A DNA stretch of 64,000 nt, taken from NCBI GenBank assembly GCA_020344215.1, contig CP070815.1:440846-504845 (forward strand), given 5' to 3'. Within the stretch, counting starts at the first letter, position 1. Each line of letters begins with the position of its first letter. Below the pieces are notes generated by a model. That model had not been told where the DNA came from and ran no database searches. It was given only the letters and a program-made list of their open reading frames with translations. The DNA comes from Gemmatimonadota bacterium (lineage in GTDB: Bacteria; Gemmatimonadota; Gemmatimonadetes; Palauibacterales; KS3-K002). Made by a program: the position numbers and the translations under genes. Below are positions 1-8,905 of this stretch, one piece after another.

Positions 1-1899
1 TTGCTCGGCGCGCCCGAAGGCTGCGAAGCTGGAAAGCGGGCCGCCTATCGCCCGCTCCTGAGGGGCGTGCAGGTGCTTCTTGTCTGGTCGCTGTGCCTGC
101 TCTACGCCGCGAGTTGGATGAGTTTCCGCGGCGTCGGGCGGTTCCTCGACTTGGGTGCCCTGCGCTTCTGGTTGGCGAATCCGGTGCAGATCCTCCAGCA
201 CGTCGGGCACTTGGAACCCTACACCCTCGTGTTGGTTCCCATCGCCACGCTGGCCGCCGCGCTGGGCCTCTGCTTCTTCCTTCCCCGGGTCAAGCGGCGC
301 GTTGATCGGCGTGCCAGCCGGGGGATAGTGGCGGTGAGCGGCCTGCTGTTGGGCGCGTTCCTCCTCGTGGCGTGGGGGGGCGCGATGGATCGGGCGTACG
401 CGCTCGATCCGGTAGTGGACCCGGCCGTTGGAATGATCTATACCCGCGGCGATCTGTATGCGGCGGCGCGCGACGGGCGCACGGGGCCGGTGACGCACTT
501 CATCGCTGATCTGCGTCACCTGTTCTGGGACAGGACCGAGCCGGCGTTGGCCTCGGATGAGATCCCTCTCATCCAGAGGCCGATTATTCCGCTGGATGAT
601 TACCTGGCCGCTGCGGACACGGAGAATGTCAGCCGCTGGAACGTCATCGTCATCATCGTCGAGTCGCTTCGCGACGATCAGCTACTGTTATACGGCGGAA
701 CGCGCGAGGTGATGCCTGCCGTTGAGGAGTTATGTCGCGGAGCGCGAGTCTTCACTAATAACTACACGCAGTCGAGCCACTCGAATTACTCCGACCTCGC
801 GCCACTCTCCTCGCACTACCCGCTGCGCTCGCGGCGGTACCACATCTACCCCGAGCATCCCACATATCCACGCGTGTTGATCTACGACGTGCTCAAAGCG
901 CTGGGTTACAGGGTCGCGGTGTTCTCGTCACAGAACGAGAATTGGGGCGGGATGATCAACTACCTGCGAACCGGCAGCATTGATACTCTTCTGCACGCCG
1001 AGAACTTCGAGGGGCCCACCTACGTCCCGCGCCAGGACATAGGCTTCGCAGACTTCGTCAAGGGATCGAAGCGTTCGGGAAAGATCGATGACCGGTTCAC
1101 CGTGGGGGCGGCGAGCGACTGGCTCGACAGTATCGGCGATGATCCGTTCTTCATTTACATGAACTTGCAGAACAGCCATATCCCGTACGAGACACCAGCC
1201 GATTTTGTGCCGCGCTTCGGTCCGGGGAGGGCCTCCTTTCCCCTCCGCTTTGGTTACTTCCCGCCCGACTCGCTGGACGCCGTCATGGACCTCTACTCCA
1301 ATAGCCTGGCGTATGTAGACTTCCAGCTCGAACGCTTCTTCCGCTACTTGAGTGAGCGCGGCTTATCGGACCGAACGGTCATAATACTGACCGGCGACAC
1401 CGGCCAGGCGTTTTGGGAGCACGGGTTCACGGCGCACGCCAACATGCTCTTCAATGAAGTGATGAAGGTTCCGTTGATCGTCAAAGCGCCTGGGCTGGAA
1501 CCTGGAGTCGACGACCGGCTGACCCAGCACATCGATGTTCCCCCGACCGTACTCGCTCTGATGGGCTTGCCACCCCATCCGAGTTTCCAAGGCAGAAATC
1601 TGCTGGATCATGACCTGCCGGAGGATCGCTCGGTGTACCTGGTGGCACAGGCCCCGCTGGCGCACCAATACTCGATTGTCCGGCAGGGGTTCAAGTTGAT
1701 CTACGATGCGCGCCGGAACGAATACGCACTTTACGATCTGGAGCGGGACCCCGGCGAGACGGTCAACCTGGGGAGTCGCTTGCCCGCCGTAGCCGGCGAG
1801 CTTGCGGTTTGGCTGGACACGTGGCGCAAGGTCCAGATCGATTACTACGAGAGCCCTCACCTCCATGAACGCTGGTACCCACCGGTTCTGGCGGAATAG
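1..1899 (+). CDS. Membrane-anchored sulfatase/alkaline-phosphatase-fold protein (LTA synthase/phosphoglycol transferase-like)
   Basis: The product is 632 aa from a TTG at the very first base, so the true start may lie outside the window. Three hydrophobic segments (about residues 21-40, 75-95 and 108-126) precede an extracytoplasmic sulfatase-type domain (about 210-560). The first metal-site region reads IVESLRDD (E221), and a late-site motif TGDTGQ lies at 464-469 with His474 and His479 following. Canonical members have Asp-His in the late motif; here it is Asp-Thr, so activity is uncertain. It lies 21 bases upstream of a GT-C-like gene. By family it may transfer or hydrolyse phospho-, sulfo- or phosphoglycerol groups on surface glycans. 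The substrate is unknown. Confidence 0.7.
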   Translation: MLGAPEGCEAGKRAAYRPLLRGVQVLLVWSLCLLYAASWMSFRGVGRFLDLGALRFWLANPVQILQHVGHLEPYTLVLVPIATLAAALGLCFFLPRVKRRVDRRASRGIVAVSGLLLGAFLLVAWGGAMDRAYALDPVVDPAVGMIYTRGDLYAAARDGRTGPVTHFIADLRHLFWDRTEPALASDEIPLIQRPIIPLDDYLAAADTENVSRWNVIVIIVESLRDDQLLLYGGTREVMPAVEELCRGARVFTNNYTQSSHSNYSDLAPLSSHYPLRSRRYHIYPEHPTYPRVLIYDVLKALGYRVAVFSSQNENWGGMINYLRTGSIDTLLHAENFEGPTYVPRQDIGFADFVKGSKRSGKIDDRFTVGAASDWLDSIGDDPFFIYMNLQNSHIPYETPADFVPRFGPGRASFPLRFGYFPPDSLDAVMDLYSNSLAYVDFQLERFFRYLSERGLSDRTVIILTGDTGQAFWEHGFTAHANMLFNEVMKVPLIVKAPGLEPGVDDRLTQHIDVPPTVLALMGLPPHPSFQGRNLLDHDLPEDRSVYLVAQAPLAHQYSIVRQGFKLIYDARRNEYALYDLERDPGETVNLGSRLPAVAGELAVWLDTWRKVQIDYYESPHLHERWYPPVLAE

Positions 1900-1920
1900 C
1901 TGCGTGAAGGGTGAGGAGGC

Positions 1921-3525
1921 GTGTTGACCCTCAAGCAACTCCTGAGGAAGCTGGTCAGAGAGGGTCAGGCGTTGAGGGTGCCGTCGAGAGCACCGACGTA
2001 TGGCTTCTTGGCCCTCTGTCTGGCGCTGTACGGCCTGGGGGCGTTCTACGTCCGATTGCTGCCCGCGAACCACGACGTTGCGTGGCTACTCTATGCCTCC
2101 GGCGAGGTTCTGGGCGGCGCCGAGCTATACGTCGACATCATTGAGACCAACCCTCCACTCATCATGTGCTTCATGATCGCGGTCAAGGGGTTGTCGGTGC
2201 TGACGGGCGTTAGCGACCTGATGGTCTTCCGCATGATCGCGCTGGCGCTGATTGGCGTATCGCTGTGGGTGAGCTGGCTGAATCTGCGGCAAGCCGCGCC
2301 GAGCGGGTTGTCTGCCACGATCGTTTACCTCGTCTCGATATTCTTGTTGATCCCTTGGGTCGAATACCATTTCGGTCAGCGAGAGCATCTCACTATCGCT
2401 CTGGTTTTTCCGTACCTCTCTGCGGCAGTCGCTTCGGCTTCTGGCCAATCACTGCCCAGGAACAGGGCGATTCTGACCGGTGTCCTGGCCGGCTTCGGCT
2501 TCTCGCTGAAGCCGTTCTTCATCCCGGTCTGGCTGGCGGTCGAGGGCTACGTTGCGCTGAGGCGCTCACCTGCGATCTGGAAGCGTCCCGAGAATTATGT
2601 GATGGTAGGCTTTCTTCTGAGCTACGGGCTCGCGATCCTTCTGTTCGCGCCCGGCTACATAGAGCTCGCGCGGACGGCGCTCAAGGTCTACAACGGATAC
2701 TGGTCGTGGGGTTTCTGGGCGCTCGCCAGGGACCCTGCCACACTGTTCGTGCTGCTGGTCCTGCTCGCCCATTCAAACGTGCGTGCCAGTCCCCAAAGCT
2801 CTGAGCTGCGCAGAGTACTGGCGGTCGCCACGGTGATGTTCCTGGCGGCGGTCTTCATGCAGAGCAAGGGGTGGGATTATCACTGGGTTCCGGTCAAGAC
2901 GGCGGCTGTGCTCCTGCTGACGGCGGTCGCCGTGGATGCGCTGCTGCTCCTGGAGCGCTGGCGCCTATCGCGGTATATACGACCCGCGGCGCTCGCCCTC
3001 ACCGTCGTGGCGCTGCTCGCGCTGAATGTTCGGGCCCATCGGTCGGTTCGAGATGTGTGGGCTCGGCTCGCCGGCGAACCTTTTTGGCTCTACGATATGA
3101 TCGAGGTTGTTGAGGAGCATGCCCCAAGCGGGGTGATCAGCTCGTTCGCCGCAAGTGTCAGGCTGAACTTTCCGCTGGTGAACTACACCGGTGTGCGCTG
3201 GGGCTCGCGCTTCAACTCCCTCTGGATGGTCCCGGGCCTGTACCTGGATGTGAGGCGCGGGCAGGAAGGCTTCCCCTACCGGCTGCCGGAAGAGCGGGGT
3301 GAACTCGAGAGGTACTTCGTCGACGCTGTCATCACCGATCTCCGTCAATCGCAACCGGACTTGCTGTTCGTCGACAGGCGACCACCGGGGCTGCACATGT
3401 ACGGCTTCAATTGGGTTGACTATTTCGCTCTGGACAGCCGATTCCGCGAGTTCTTCGCGCACTACGAGTCGATATCCGAGGTAGGCCCGCTCCTGATCTA
3501 CAAGCGGGTCGAGGCTGAATCCTAG
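1921..3525 (+). CDS. GT-C-like polytopic membrane glycosyltransferase (copy A of a paralogous pair)
   Basis: This 534-aa protein has about ten membrane segments. An acidic first extracytoplasmic loop (NHDVAWLLY at 50-58, then D72 and E75 before NPP) resembles the catalytic Asp loop of GT-C enzymes that use polyprenyl-phosphate sugars. The C-terminal 150 residues form a soluble domain. It is a clear paralog of the gene at 5225: both share VNYTGV, WGSRFNSLW and a matching end at VGPL. GGAGG lies only one base before the GTG used here, so the TTG three bases downstream is an equally good start. The donor and acceptor cannot be told from sequence. Confidence 0.68.
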   Translation: MLTLKQLLRKLVREGQALRVPSRAPTYGFLALCLALYGLGAFYVRLLPANHDVAWLLYASGEVLGGAELYVDIIETNPPLIMCFMIAVKGLSVLTGVSDLMVFRMIALALIGVSLWVSWLNLRQAAPSGLSATIVYLVSIFLLIPWVEYHFGQREHLTIALVFPYLSAAVASASGQSLPRNRAILTGVLAGFGFSLKPFFIPVWLAVEGYVALRRSPAIWKRPENYVMVGFLLSYGLAILLFAPGYIELARTALKVYNGYWSWGFWALARDPATLFVLLVLLAHSNVRASPQSSELRRVLAVATVMFLAAVFMQSKGWDYHWVPVKTAAVLLLTAVAVDALLLLERWRLSRYIRPAALALTVVALLALNVRAHRSVRDVWARLAGEPFWLYDMIEVVEEHAPSGVISSFAASVRLNFPLVNYTGVRWGSRFNSLWMVPGLYLDVRRGQEGFPYRLPEERGELERYFVDAVITDLRQSQPDLLFVDRRPPGLHMYGFNWVDYFALDSRFREFFAHYESISEVGPLLIYKRVEAES

Positions 3526-3551
3526 CGGATCCAGACGGCGGAGCTTGGGGG

Positions 3552-4391
3552 ATGGACGTCGATCAGTTCGAGCTCCACGCTGAGATGGAGGATCGCCACT
3601 GGTGGTTCTTGGGCCGGAGGCACATCCTGCAGACCCTGGTAGGCCAGCTGGTGCCTGCCGGCGCCGGCAAGCTCGTCGTGGATGTGGGTTGTGGGACCGG
3701 TGGGAACATCGGGGCGCTGGGGGAACACTACGCTACGGTGGGCATCGATACCTCCGCCACGGCCATAGACCTGGCGCGACGGAGATTCCCGCGAACCCGT
3801 TTCTGGTGCGGGGAGCTGGCTGAAGCGCCGGGGGATCTCGACGCTGACGCGGACCTGTTCCTGCTGACCGACGTGATCGAGCACGTCTCGGACGATTTCC
3901 TGCTCCTCTCGACACTGCTCGCCCGCTGCAAGGTGGGCGCGCACGTGCTGATTACCGTCCCGGCAAACCCGCATCTCTGGTCCAGCCACGATGTGGCGTT
4001 GGGCCACTATCGCCGTTACGACGTGGCGAGGTTTCGCCGGGTGTGGGACGGCCTGCCGGTCGATCTCCGGCTGCTGAGCTACTTTAATGCGAGGCTGTAC
4101 CCTCCTATCCGCCTTATCCGCTGGGTGACTCGCCGGCTGGGCGGATCGGCAGGCCGACTGGGGACCGACTTGAGCGTGCCGCCGGCGTCGATCAATAGAG
4201 TGCTCGCCCGCATCTTCGCCGGTGAGGGGAAGGTGCTTGCCCGACGTCTGGACGAGAACGGGTCGGGCGGGTACCGGGCCGGGGCCAGTCTGGTCGCGGT
4301 GCTCCGCTTGCGAGAGGCGGGCATCTCGCCGCGGGGCAAGCCAGCCGACGTTCCGGCGGACGGCCTCGCTGAGGCGGGCAGGGGAGAATGA
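3552..4391 (+). CDS. Class I SAM-dependent methyltransferase
   Basis: The product is a 279-aa soluble protein. Motif I (VDVGCGTGG, 43-51) is the SAM-binding glycine loop, D66 in VGIDTS is the acidic residue of motif II, and TDVIEHV (107-112) is motif IV. The N-terminal RHWWFLGRRH stretch is common in methyltransferases linked to glycan clusters. Its stop overlaps the start of the GT2 gene (ATGA), so the two are translationally coupled. It probably methylates a sugar or lipid-linked intermediate; the substrate is inferred from context only. Confidence 0.8.
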   Translation: MDVDQFELHAEMEDRHWWFLGRRHILQTLVGQLVPAGAGKLVVDVGCGTGGNIGALGEHYATVGIDTSATAIDLARRRFPRTRFWCGELAEAPGDLDADADLFLLTDVIEHVSDDFLLLSTLLARCKVGAHVLITVPANPHLWSSHDVALGHYRRYDVARFRRVWDGLPVDLRLLSYFNARLYPPIRLIRWVTRRLGGSAGRLGTDLSVPPASINRVLARIFAGEGKVLARRLDENGSGGYRAGASLVAVLRLREAGISPRGKPADVPADGLAEAGRGE

Positions 4392-5134
4392 CCGAGGCGA
4401 CTATCGTCATACCGTGCTACAACGAGGTGGAGCGGCTTCCTGTCGGCACCTTCAAGGAGTTCCTCACCTCGAGCGCGAACGTCCATCTGTTGTTCGTGGA
4501 TGACGGGAGCACCGATGGCACGGAGGCACTAATCCGTGAGCTGATCGACTGGCGACCGGACGGCTGCTCCCTCCACGTACTTCCGCGGAACATGGGCAAG
4601 GCGGAAGCGGTTCGGCGGGGCTGTCTCGAGGCGTTCAAGGCCGACTGCGAGTTCACGGGCTTCTGGGATGCGGATCTGGCGACCCCGTTGGACGTGATCC
4701 CTCAACTGTGCCAGGTGTTACGTGACAACCCGGCCCTGGTGATGGTATTCGGCTCGAGAGTGCGCTTGCTGGGTCGTGAGATCGAGCGCAGCGCCGTCAG
4801 GCACTACACCGGCCGTGTCTTTGCGACGGCGGTTTCGCTCATGCTCGGGATTCCCGTGTACGACACGCAGTGCGGAGCCAAGCTGTTCAGGCGTAGCTCC
4901 GTCGTCGAGCAACTGATGCAGGAGCCATTCAACGCTCGCTGGGTGTTCGACGTCGAGATCATAGCTCGGCTAATGCGTGCTCTGGGCAGCGACGCGGCGG
5001 AGCGAGCGCGCGAGCTGATCTACGAGTATCCGCTTCATGAGTGGCGTGACGTGGCGGGCAGCAAGCTGCGACTCCGCGACTTTGTGCGTGCCGCGGTGGA
5101 TGTGTTGAAGATCCGGTGGCGATACCTGCGGTAG
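4388..5134 (+). CDS. GT2 family glycosyltransferase, dolichyl/polyprenyl-phosphate sugar synthase type (Dpm1/Alg5-like)
   Basis: This 248-aa protein has a GT-A fold. The start is TIVIPCYNE (5-13), the nucleotide site is VDDGSTDGT (37-45), the metal-binding DAD lies at 94-96, and TQCGAKLF follows at the typical acceptor region. No C-terminal membrane segment is present, as in short Dpm1/Alg5 proteins. By family it moves a hexose from a nucleotide sugar to polyprenyl phosphate on the cytoplasmic face. That product is the donor GT-C enzymes use, so it plausibly supplies the surrounding GT-C array. It overlaps the methyltransferase gene by four bases. Confidence 0.82.
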   Translation: MTEATIVIPCYNEVERLPVGTFKEFLTSSANVHLLFVDDGSTDGTEALIRELIDWRPDGCSLHVLPRNMGKAEAVRRGCLEAFKADCEFTGFWDADLATPLDVIPQLCQVLRDNPALVMVFGSRVRLLGREIERSAVRHYTGRVFATAVSLMLGIPVYDTQCGAKLFRRSSVVEQLMQEPFNARWVFDVEIIARLMRALGSDAAERARELIYEYPLHEWRDVAGSKLRLRDFVRAAVDVLKIRWRYLR

Positions 5135-5224
5135 CGCAGGTGCCTAGGCTGACCGTCGAACGGCGTCTACGGCGTACCGCCATTCAGGGGGCGGTGCCGC
5201 GGGACGATGACTCCGGGCGGGTAA

Positions 5225-6847
5225 GTGGTGGGAAGATCTTCTGAGACGGGAATAACGGGAGCGCTTTTTCGCCTGGCGGTGGAGCGCGAGCGGTTGCTCT
5301 TCGTAATCGTGGCCCTCGTCTTGTTCGCGACCGGGGTCCTCCACATCCGAGCGCTTCCGCAGAACCATGATGTCGGCTGGCTCCTGTATGCCGCAGGAGA
5401 AATCCTCAATGGGAGCGAGCCGTATGTCGATGTCGTGGAGGTGAATCCGCCGCTCATCCTGTATTTCATGGTTGCCGTGAAGGCGGTATCGTTGCTGACG
5501 GGAATCAGCGACTTCATCGTCTTTCACATCGTGCTGCTGGCGCTCGTCGCGCTGTCGGTGTGGCTTGGGTGCAGCGTGCTACGCCGCACGATTCCGGAGT
5601 CTCACCGACTCGTAGTACCATCGCTGTGTCTCCTCTCGATCGCGATGCTGACGACGTGGGCGGCTTACCACTTCGGCCAGCGGGAGCATATGGCTATCAC
5701 GCTGGTCTTGCCGTACCTGTTCGCGGCCGCCGGCCGAGCGGAGGGGAAAGAGCTGCCGACCGGTATCGCCGTCGTAATCGGGGTCCTGGCCGGGGTAGGT
5801 GTGGGGCTGAAGCCGTTCTTCTTACCGGTTTGGCTCGGCGTAGAAGTCTACCTGGCTGTGACACGCTCGCCCTCACTGTGGCGTCGCCCCGAGCAGATCG
5901 CGCTCGTGGCCGTGCTGGTGGCTTATGCGCTCTCGGTCCTGGTGTTTGTACCGGCTTACTTCGAGCTCGCCGCCTTGGCGGCACGGCCGTACCGCAGCTA
6001 CCACTCCAAAGCCCTGTCCCAGATCGTCACGTCCGCCGGCACCTTGTTCGCCATGCTGGTCCTGCTGGCTTCCTCCAATGTGCCGGCGAGCGGGCCGCTC
6101 AAGCGTCTGCGGGGCGTGTTGACCGTTGCCATGCTGATGTTCGTGGCAGGCGTTGTGCTGCAGGGGAAGGGCTGGGGCTACCACTGGCTCCCCGTTCAAG
6201 TGCTTGGCGTCTTGCTCTTGGGCATCGTAGGTCTCGACGGGGTCCGAAGGCTGCCTGGCCGTTTCGGCTACGGACTCTTGAGCCGCGCGTTCGTGGCAAT
6301 GATCGCGGTGATGACGTGCGGGTTTGCCGTCTTCAGGTACGGGGTGGTCGAGAGAGAATGGGCCAGGCTGGCCAAGAGCCCCTTCTTCCTGTACCAGATG
6401 ATGGACGTGGTCGAAGCACATGCGCCGGGAGGGACGATCGCCTCGCTGACAACGCAGGTGCAAGTCAGCTGGCCGTTGGTCAACTACACGGGCGTCAAGT
6501 GGGGATCGCGTTTCAACAGCCTGTGGCTGCTACTTGGGATCTACGAAGATATCAAGTTCTCGCCGAATCCCTTCCCGTACGGTCGGCTCGAGGAAGCCGG
6601 CGAGCTGGAGAAGTATCTTATCGACTCGGTGGTCACCGACCTGCGCGAGTACCAGCCCGACCTCTTGGTCGTGGAGATCTTCCCTCCGCGCTACGAGATG
6701 AGGGGCTTCGCCTACCTCGATTTCTTCGCGCGCGATGAACGGTTCCGCGAGATCTTCACCCGGTACGAGCCGCTCGAGCTCGTGGGCCCTCTCGCCGTCT
6801 ACAAGCGGAACGGGGCTGCTGCAGTCGAAGAGGGATCAGGCGAGTAG
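5225..6847 (+). CDS. GT-C-like polytopic membrane glycosyltransferase (copy B of a paralogous pair)
   Basis: This 540-aa protein parallels the one at 1921 along its whole length. It has the same NHDVGWLLYAAGEI loop (48-60), VNPPLI, a YHFGQREH motif and a C-terminal soluble domain with NYTGVKWGSRFNSLW. About ten membrane segments are visible. The start is one of two adjacent GTG codons (5225 or 5228). The pair flanks the methyltransferase-GT2 couple, which suggests duplication of one ancestral gene and either donor or acceptor specialisation. No exact function can be assigned. Confidence 0.68.
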   Translation: MVGRSSETGITGALFRLAVERERLLFVIVALVLFATGVLHIRALPQNHDVGWLLYAAGEILNGSEPYVDVVEVNPPLILYFMVAVKAVSLLTGISDFIVFHIVLLALVALSVWLGCSVLRRTIPESHRLVVPSLCLLSIAMLTTWAAYHFGQREHMAITLVLPYLFAAAGRAEGKELPTGIAVVIGVLAGVGVGLKPFFLPVWLGVEVYLAVTRSPSLWRRPEQIALVAVLVAYALSVLVFVPAYFELAALAARPYRSYHSKALSQIVTSAGTLFAMLVLLASSNVPASGPLKRLRGVLTVAMLMFVAGVVLQGKGWGYHWLPVQVLGVLLLGIVGLDGVRRLPGRFGYGLLSRAFVAMIAVMTCGFAVFRYGVVEREWARLAKSPFFLYQMMDVVEAHAPGGTIASLTTQVQVSWPLVNYTGVKWGSRFNSLWLLLGIYEDIKFSPNPFPYGRLEEAGELEKYLIDSVVTDLREYQPDLLVVEIFPPRYEMRGFAYLDFFARDERFREIFTRYEPLELVGPLAVYKRNGAAAVEEGSGE

Positions 6848-6888
6848 CAGGGTTCGCTTTCGAGGGTATGAACCCCGGTTCCAGCCCA

Positions 6889-8655
6889 CTACTGGCGGCT
6901 CTGGTCCTCAGCGTCCCCACGGGCGCCGTAGCGCAGCTCGCGGGCCAGAGCGGCGAGGCACCGATCATCCCTGACGACGCGGAAGAAGACCGGCAGGGCG
7001 CCCGGGCTCGCACTCCCTGCGAACTCGAGCGCCTCGGGACAGCTGCGCTGCACTAAGGCGATCTCTGGCGCCATCTGGGCCTGGAGGTTACCCAGCCCGA
7101 TGACCGTGATGTTGTCCTCGACGATCCGGCGTGTGAGAAACTCGCCCGGTGTTCGGAATACGATAGGCGCCGTCTGGTTGTCGGCGGGTGCTGAAGCCAC
7201 CCCCTGGCGCCCCGTGTGTAGGAAGAGACCGGCCGGAAACTCGACCAGCATTCTGTCGTCGGGGCTCGTGTGCTCGAGCGTCCATCGCGACAGAATCGCG
7301 AGGTAACCCGTGTTGGATGCCAGGTAGTACGATGGGTACGTGATGCCCGTCGTCGCCACGGGATCTTCACCGCTGTACGCATAGCGCCGGATCGATACTT
7401 GGCGCAGCGCGATGACCGCGGCGAGGATGGCCAGCAGCACAAGGGCCGGGCGGCTCGTTAGGGCGCGCCAGCGCTGCCCCGTCCACAGCGCCCCCGCCGC
7501 GACCAGCAAGCCCGCGAACGGGAGGATCGGTAGCAGGAATCGGTCCTGCGGGAAGGGCCACAGCATGATCAACGTGGCGTTGGCCGCCGTCGTCAGGCTG
7601 AGCGCCGGGTGCCGCTTCACGAGACGGAGACCGCCGCCGACGGCCAGAGCCAGAAGGCCGCTGCACAAGACAACGCCGAGCACCCACGACCCGCTCAGGT
7701 TGAGGGGCATGATCTTCCAGTAGGCCTCCCAGTTCCAGGCGGCCGCCGACGCGAAGGACTTCAACAACTCGACGGGCCGGTCCCAAGGAAGCCACGTGAG
7801 GTACGACGCTTCGTCGGGCTGGAGAGAAACTGGTCCACGCGCAACGAGCCGGCTGTGCAGCCAGAACCATCCGGCGACCGGTATGCTGGCGGAAGCGGCG
7901 AAAGCACCCAGCACTCTCCAGCCTGCCCGCCGCATCGCTAGCGCGAGTGCGAACGCGGGAAGCAGCACTAGCGCTTGGGAGCGAATCAACGTGGCGGCTG
8001 CCACGATCAGTCCCAGCGCCAGGCTCAAGCCGATTCGCTTCCTACCGGGCCCGGCGTCCTCGAGCCGATAGTGAAGGGCCAACGCGGCCGCCCAGCCGAG
8101 CAAGAAGTAGGGCTCGCTGATCGCGAGGTTGAAGTACTGGATCGAGCTCTCGAGCAGGAACGGGGAGATCGCGAACCCCAGTGTCAGGGGAGTGCTCAGG
8201 CCCAGCCGGGCTCTGCCGACCCACCAGATGAAACTTGCAGCCGCGCCGCAAACCACGAGGTCGAGCGTCTTCGCCAACGACTCCACGCTCGATAGCGTGC
8301 CTCCCAACCACCAGAGGACCGCGTAGATCGCCGGAAGCCCCGGCGGATACTTCATGTGGACCGGCGCCCCGACGGCATAGATGGAGCGGTAGCCCTCGTG
8401 CGCTGCCAGCGCCTTGCCCAGCGAGACGTAGATCGCGTCGTCGCGAAAGGCCCCGATCGCCACGACCGGCGACATACGGAGCAGCAGGTAGGCGACAACC
8501 AGCCCCACCCCAACGATCAGGGCCTCGCCGGCCGGTCCGCGAAGGCGACCGCTGGCCCACGCCACGACCCTGTCGGTCATCGATCCGGGAGGCACCGGTG
8601 TGGGCACCATCGCGTCCGTCTTCTCCGGTGGGTGGTTCTGGTTGGCGTCGAACAT
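6889..8655 (-). CDS. GT-C-like membrane glycosyltransferase (PMT/ArnT superfamily-like)
   Basis: This 588-aa protein is the only minus-strand gene in the first 43 kb. A short Pro-rich N-terminus is followed by a membrane segment and an acidic loop (FRDDAIYVSLGKAL), then KYPPGLP, the pattern seen in PMT_2/ArnT-type GT-C enzymes. The C-terminal 130 residues form an extracytoplasmic domain. The catalytic-loop layout is close to the protein at 15798 (YDDAIYVLLAKS, KYPPLYP). It is divergent from pilS across a 250-base spacer, so the two may share regulatory sequence. Confidence 0.68.
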   Translation of the reverse strand: MFDANQNHPPEKTDAMVPTPVPPGSMTDRVVAWASGRLRGPAGEALIVGVGLVVAYLLLRMSPVVAIGAFRDDAIYVSLGKALAAHEGYRSIYAVGAPVHMKYPPGLPAIYAVLWWLGGTLSSVESLAKTLDLVVCGAAASFIWWVGRARLGLSTPLTLGFAISPFLLESSIQYFNLAISEPYFLLGWAAALALHYRLEDAGPGRKRIGLSLALGLIVAAATLIRSQALVLLPAFALALAMRRAGWRVLGAFAASASIPVAGWFWLHSRLVARGPVSLQPDEASYLTWLPWDRPVELLKSFASAAAWNWEAYWKIMPLNLSGSWVLGVVLCSGLLALAVGGGLRLVKRHPALSLTTAANATLIMLWPFPQDRFLLPILPFAGLLVAAGALWTGQRWRALTSRPALVLLAILAAVIALRQVSIRRYAYSGEDPVATTGITYPSYYLASNTGYLAILSRWTLEHTSPDDRMLVEFPAGLFLHTGRQGVASAPADNQTAPIVFRTPGEFLTRRIVEDNITVIGLGNLQAQMAPEIALVQRSCPEALEFAGSASPGALPVFFRVVRDDRCLAALARELRYGARGDAEDQSRQ

Positions 8656-8771
8656 GGAATCTAGCTGCTGGCCAGACGGGCGTGGGCACGTTCCCTAGTA
8701 CGTTCAGGCGCGCGGCGTGTTCCGCCGGAAGCCACGGACGTGGTGAGCCCGTGGCGTGGCATCGGGGGGTC

Positions 8772-8784
8772 TTGCATTTTGCAA
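8772..8784. promoter_or_regulatory. Palindrome TTGCATTTTGCAA, candidate regulator site
   Basis: This is a 5-bp inverted repeat with a 3-base spacer. Read on the minus strand it is TTGCAAAATGCAA, which matches the two direct repeats upstream of pilA (TTGCGGGATGCG and TTGCAGAATGCG) in a TTGC-RRR-ATGC core. It overlaps the candidate -35 region of pilS, so binding there could cause autoregulation. This is inference. Confidence 0.4.
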
Positions 8785-8800
8785 TAGTCCCGATTATGCT
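8772..8800 (+). promoter_or_regulatory. Weak sigma-70-like promoter candidate for pilS
   Basis: TTGCAT (8772-8777), a 17-base spacer and TATGCT (8795-8800) precede the pilS ATG by about 100 bases. The hexamers match consensus at 3 of 6 and 4 of 6 positions, so this is only a candidate. Confidence 0.3.
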
Positions 8801-8905
8801 TCTCTGGCGCGCGTTCGCACCGTGCCCGGCCCAGCCGCCTCGTTGGCATCCCTCCCCCAGTGGTCTTCTTCTTCGAACTCAGGCGCGAGGTGGAGCGTGT
8901 CAGCT

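Larger units (their letters stand above)
8656..8905. other. Divergent intergenic region between a GT-C gene and pilS
   Basis: This 250-base spacer separates two divergent genes. It contains the palindrome TTGCA-TTT-TGCAA and a weak sigma-70-like box pair for pilS. An open frame continues upstream of the pilS ATG through this region, but its residues do not look like protein and it would cover the promoter. Confidence 0.5.

Noticed and set aside
8758..8776. Sigma-54-like promoter for pilS (TGGCAT followed by TTGCA)
   Set aside because: The spacing between GG and GC is four bases too long for a -24/-12 promoter.
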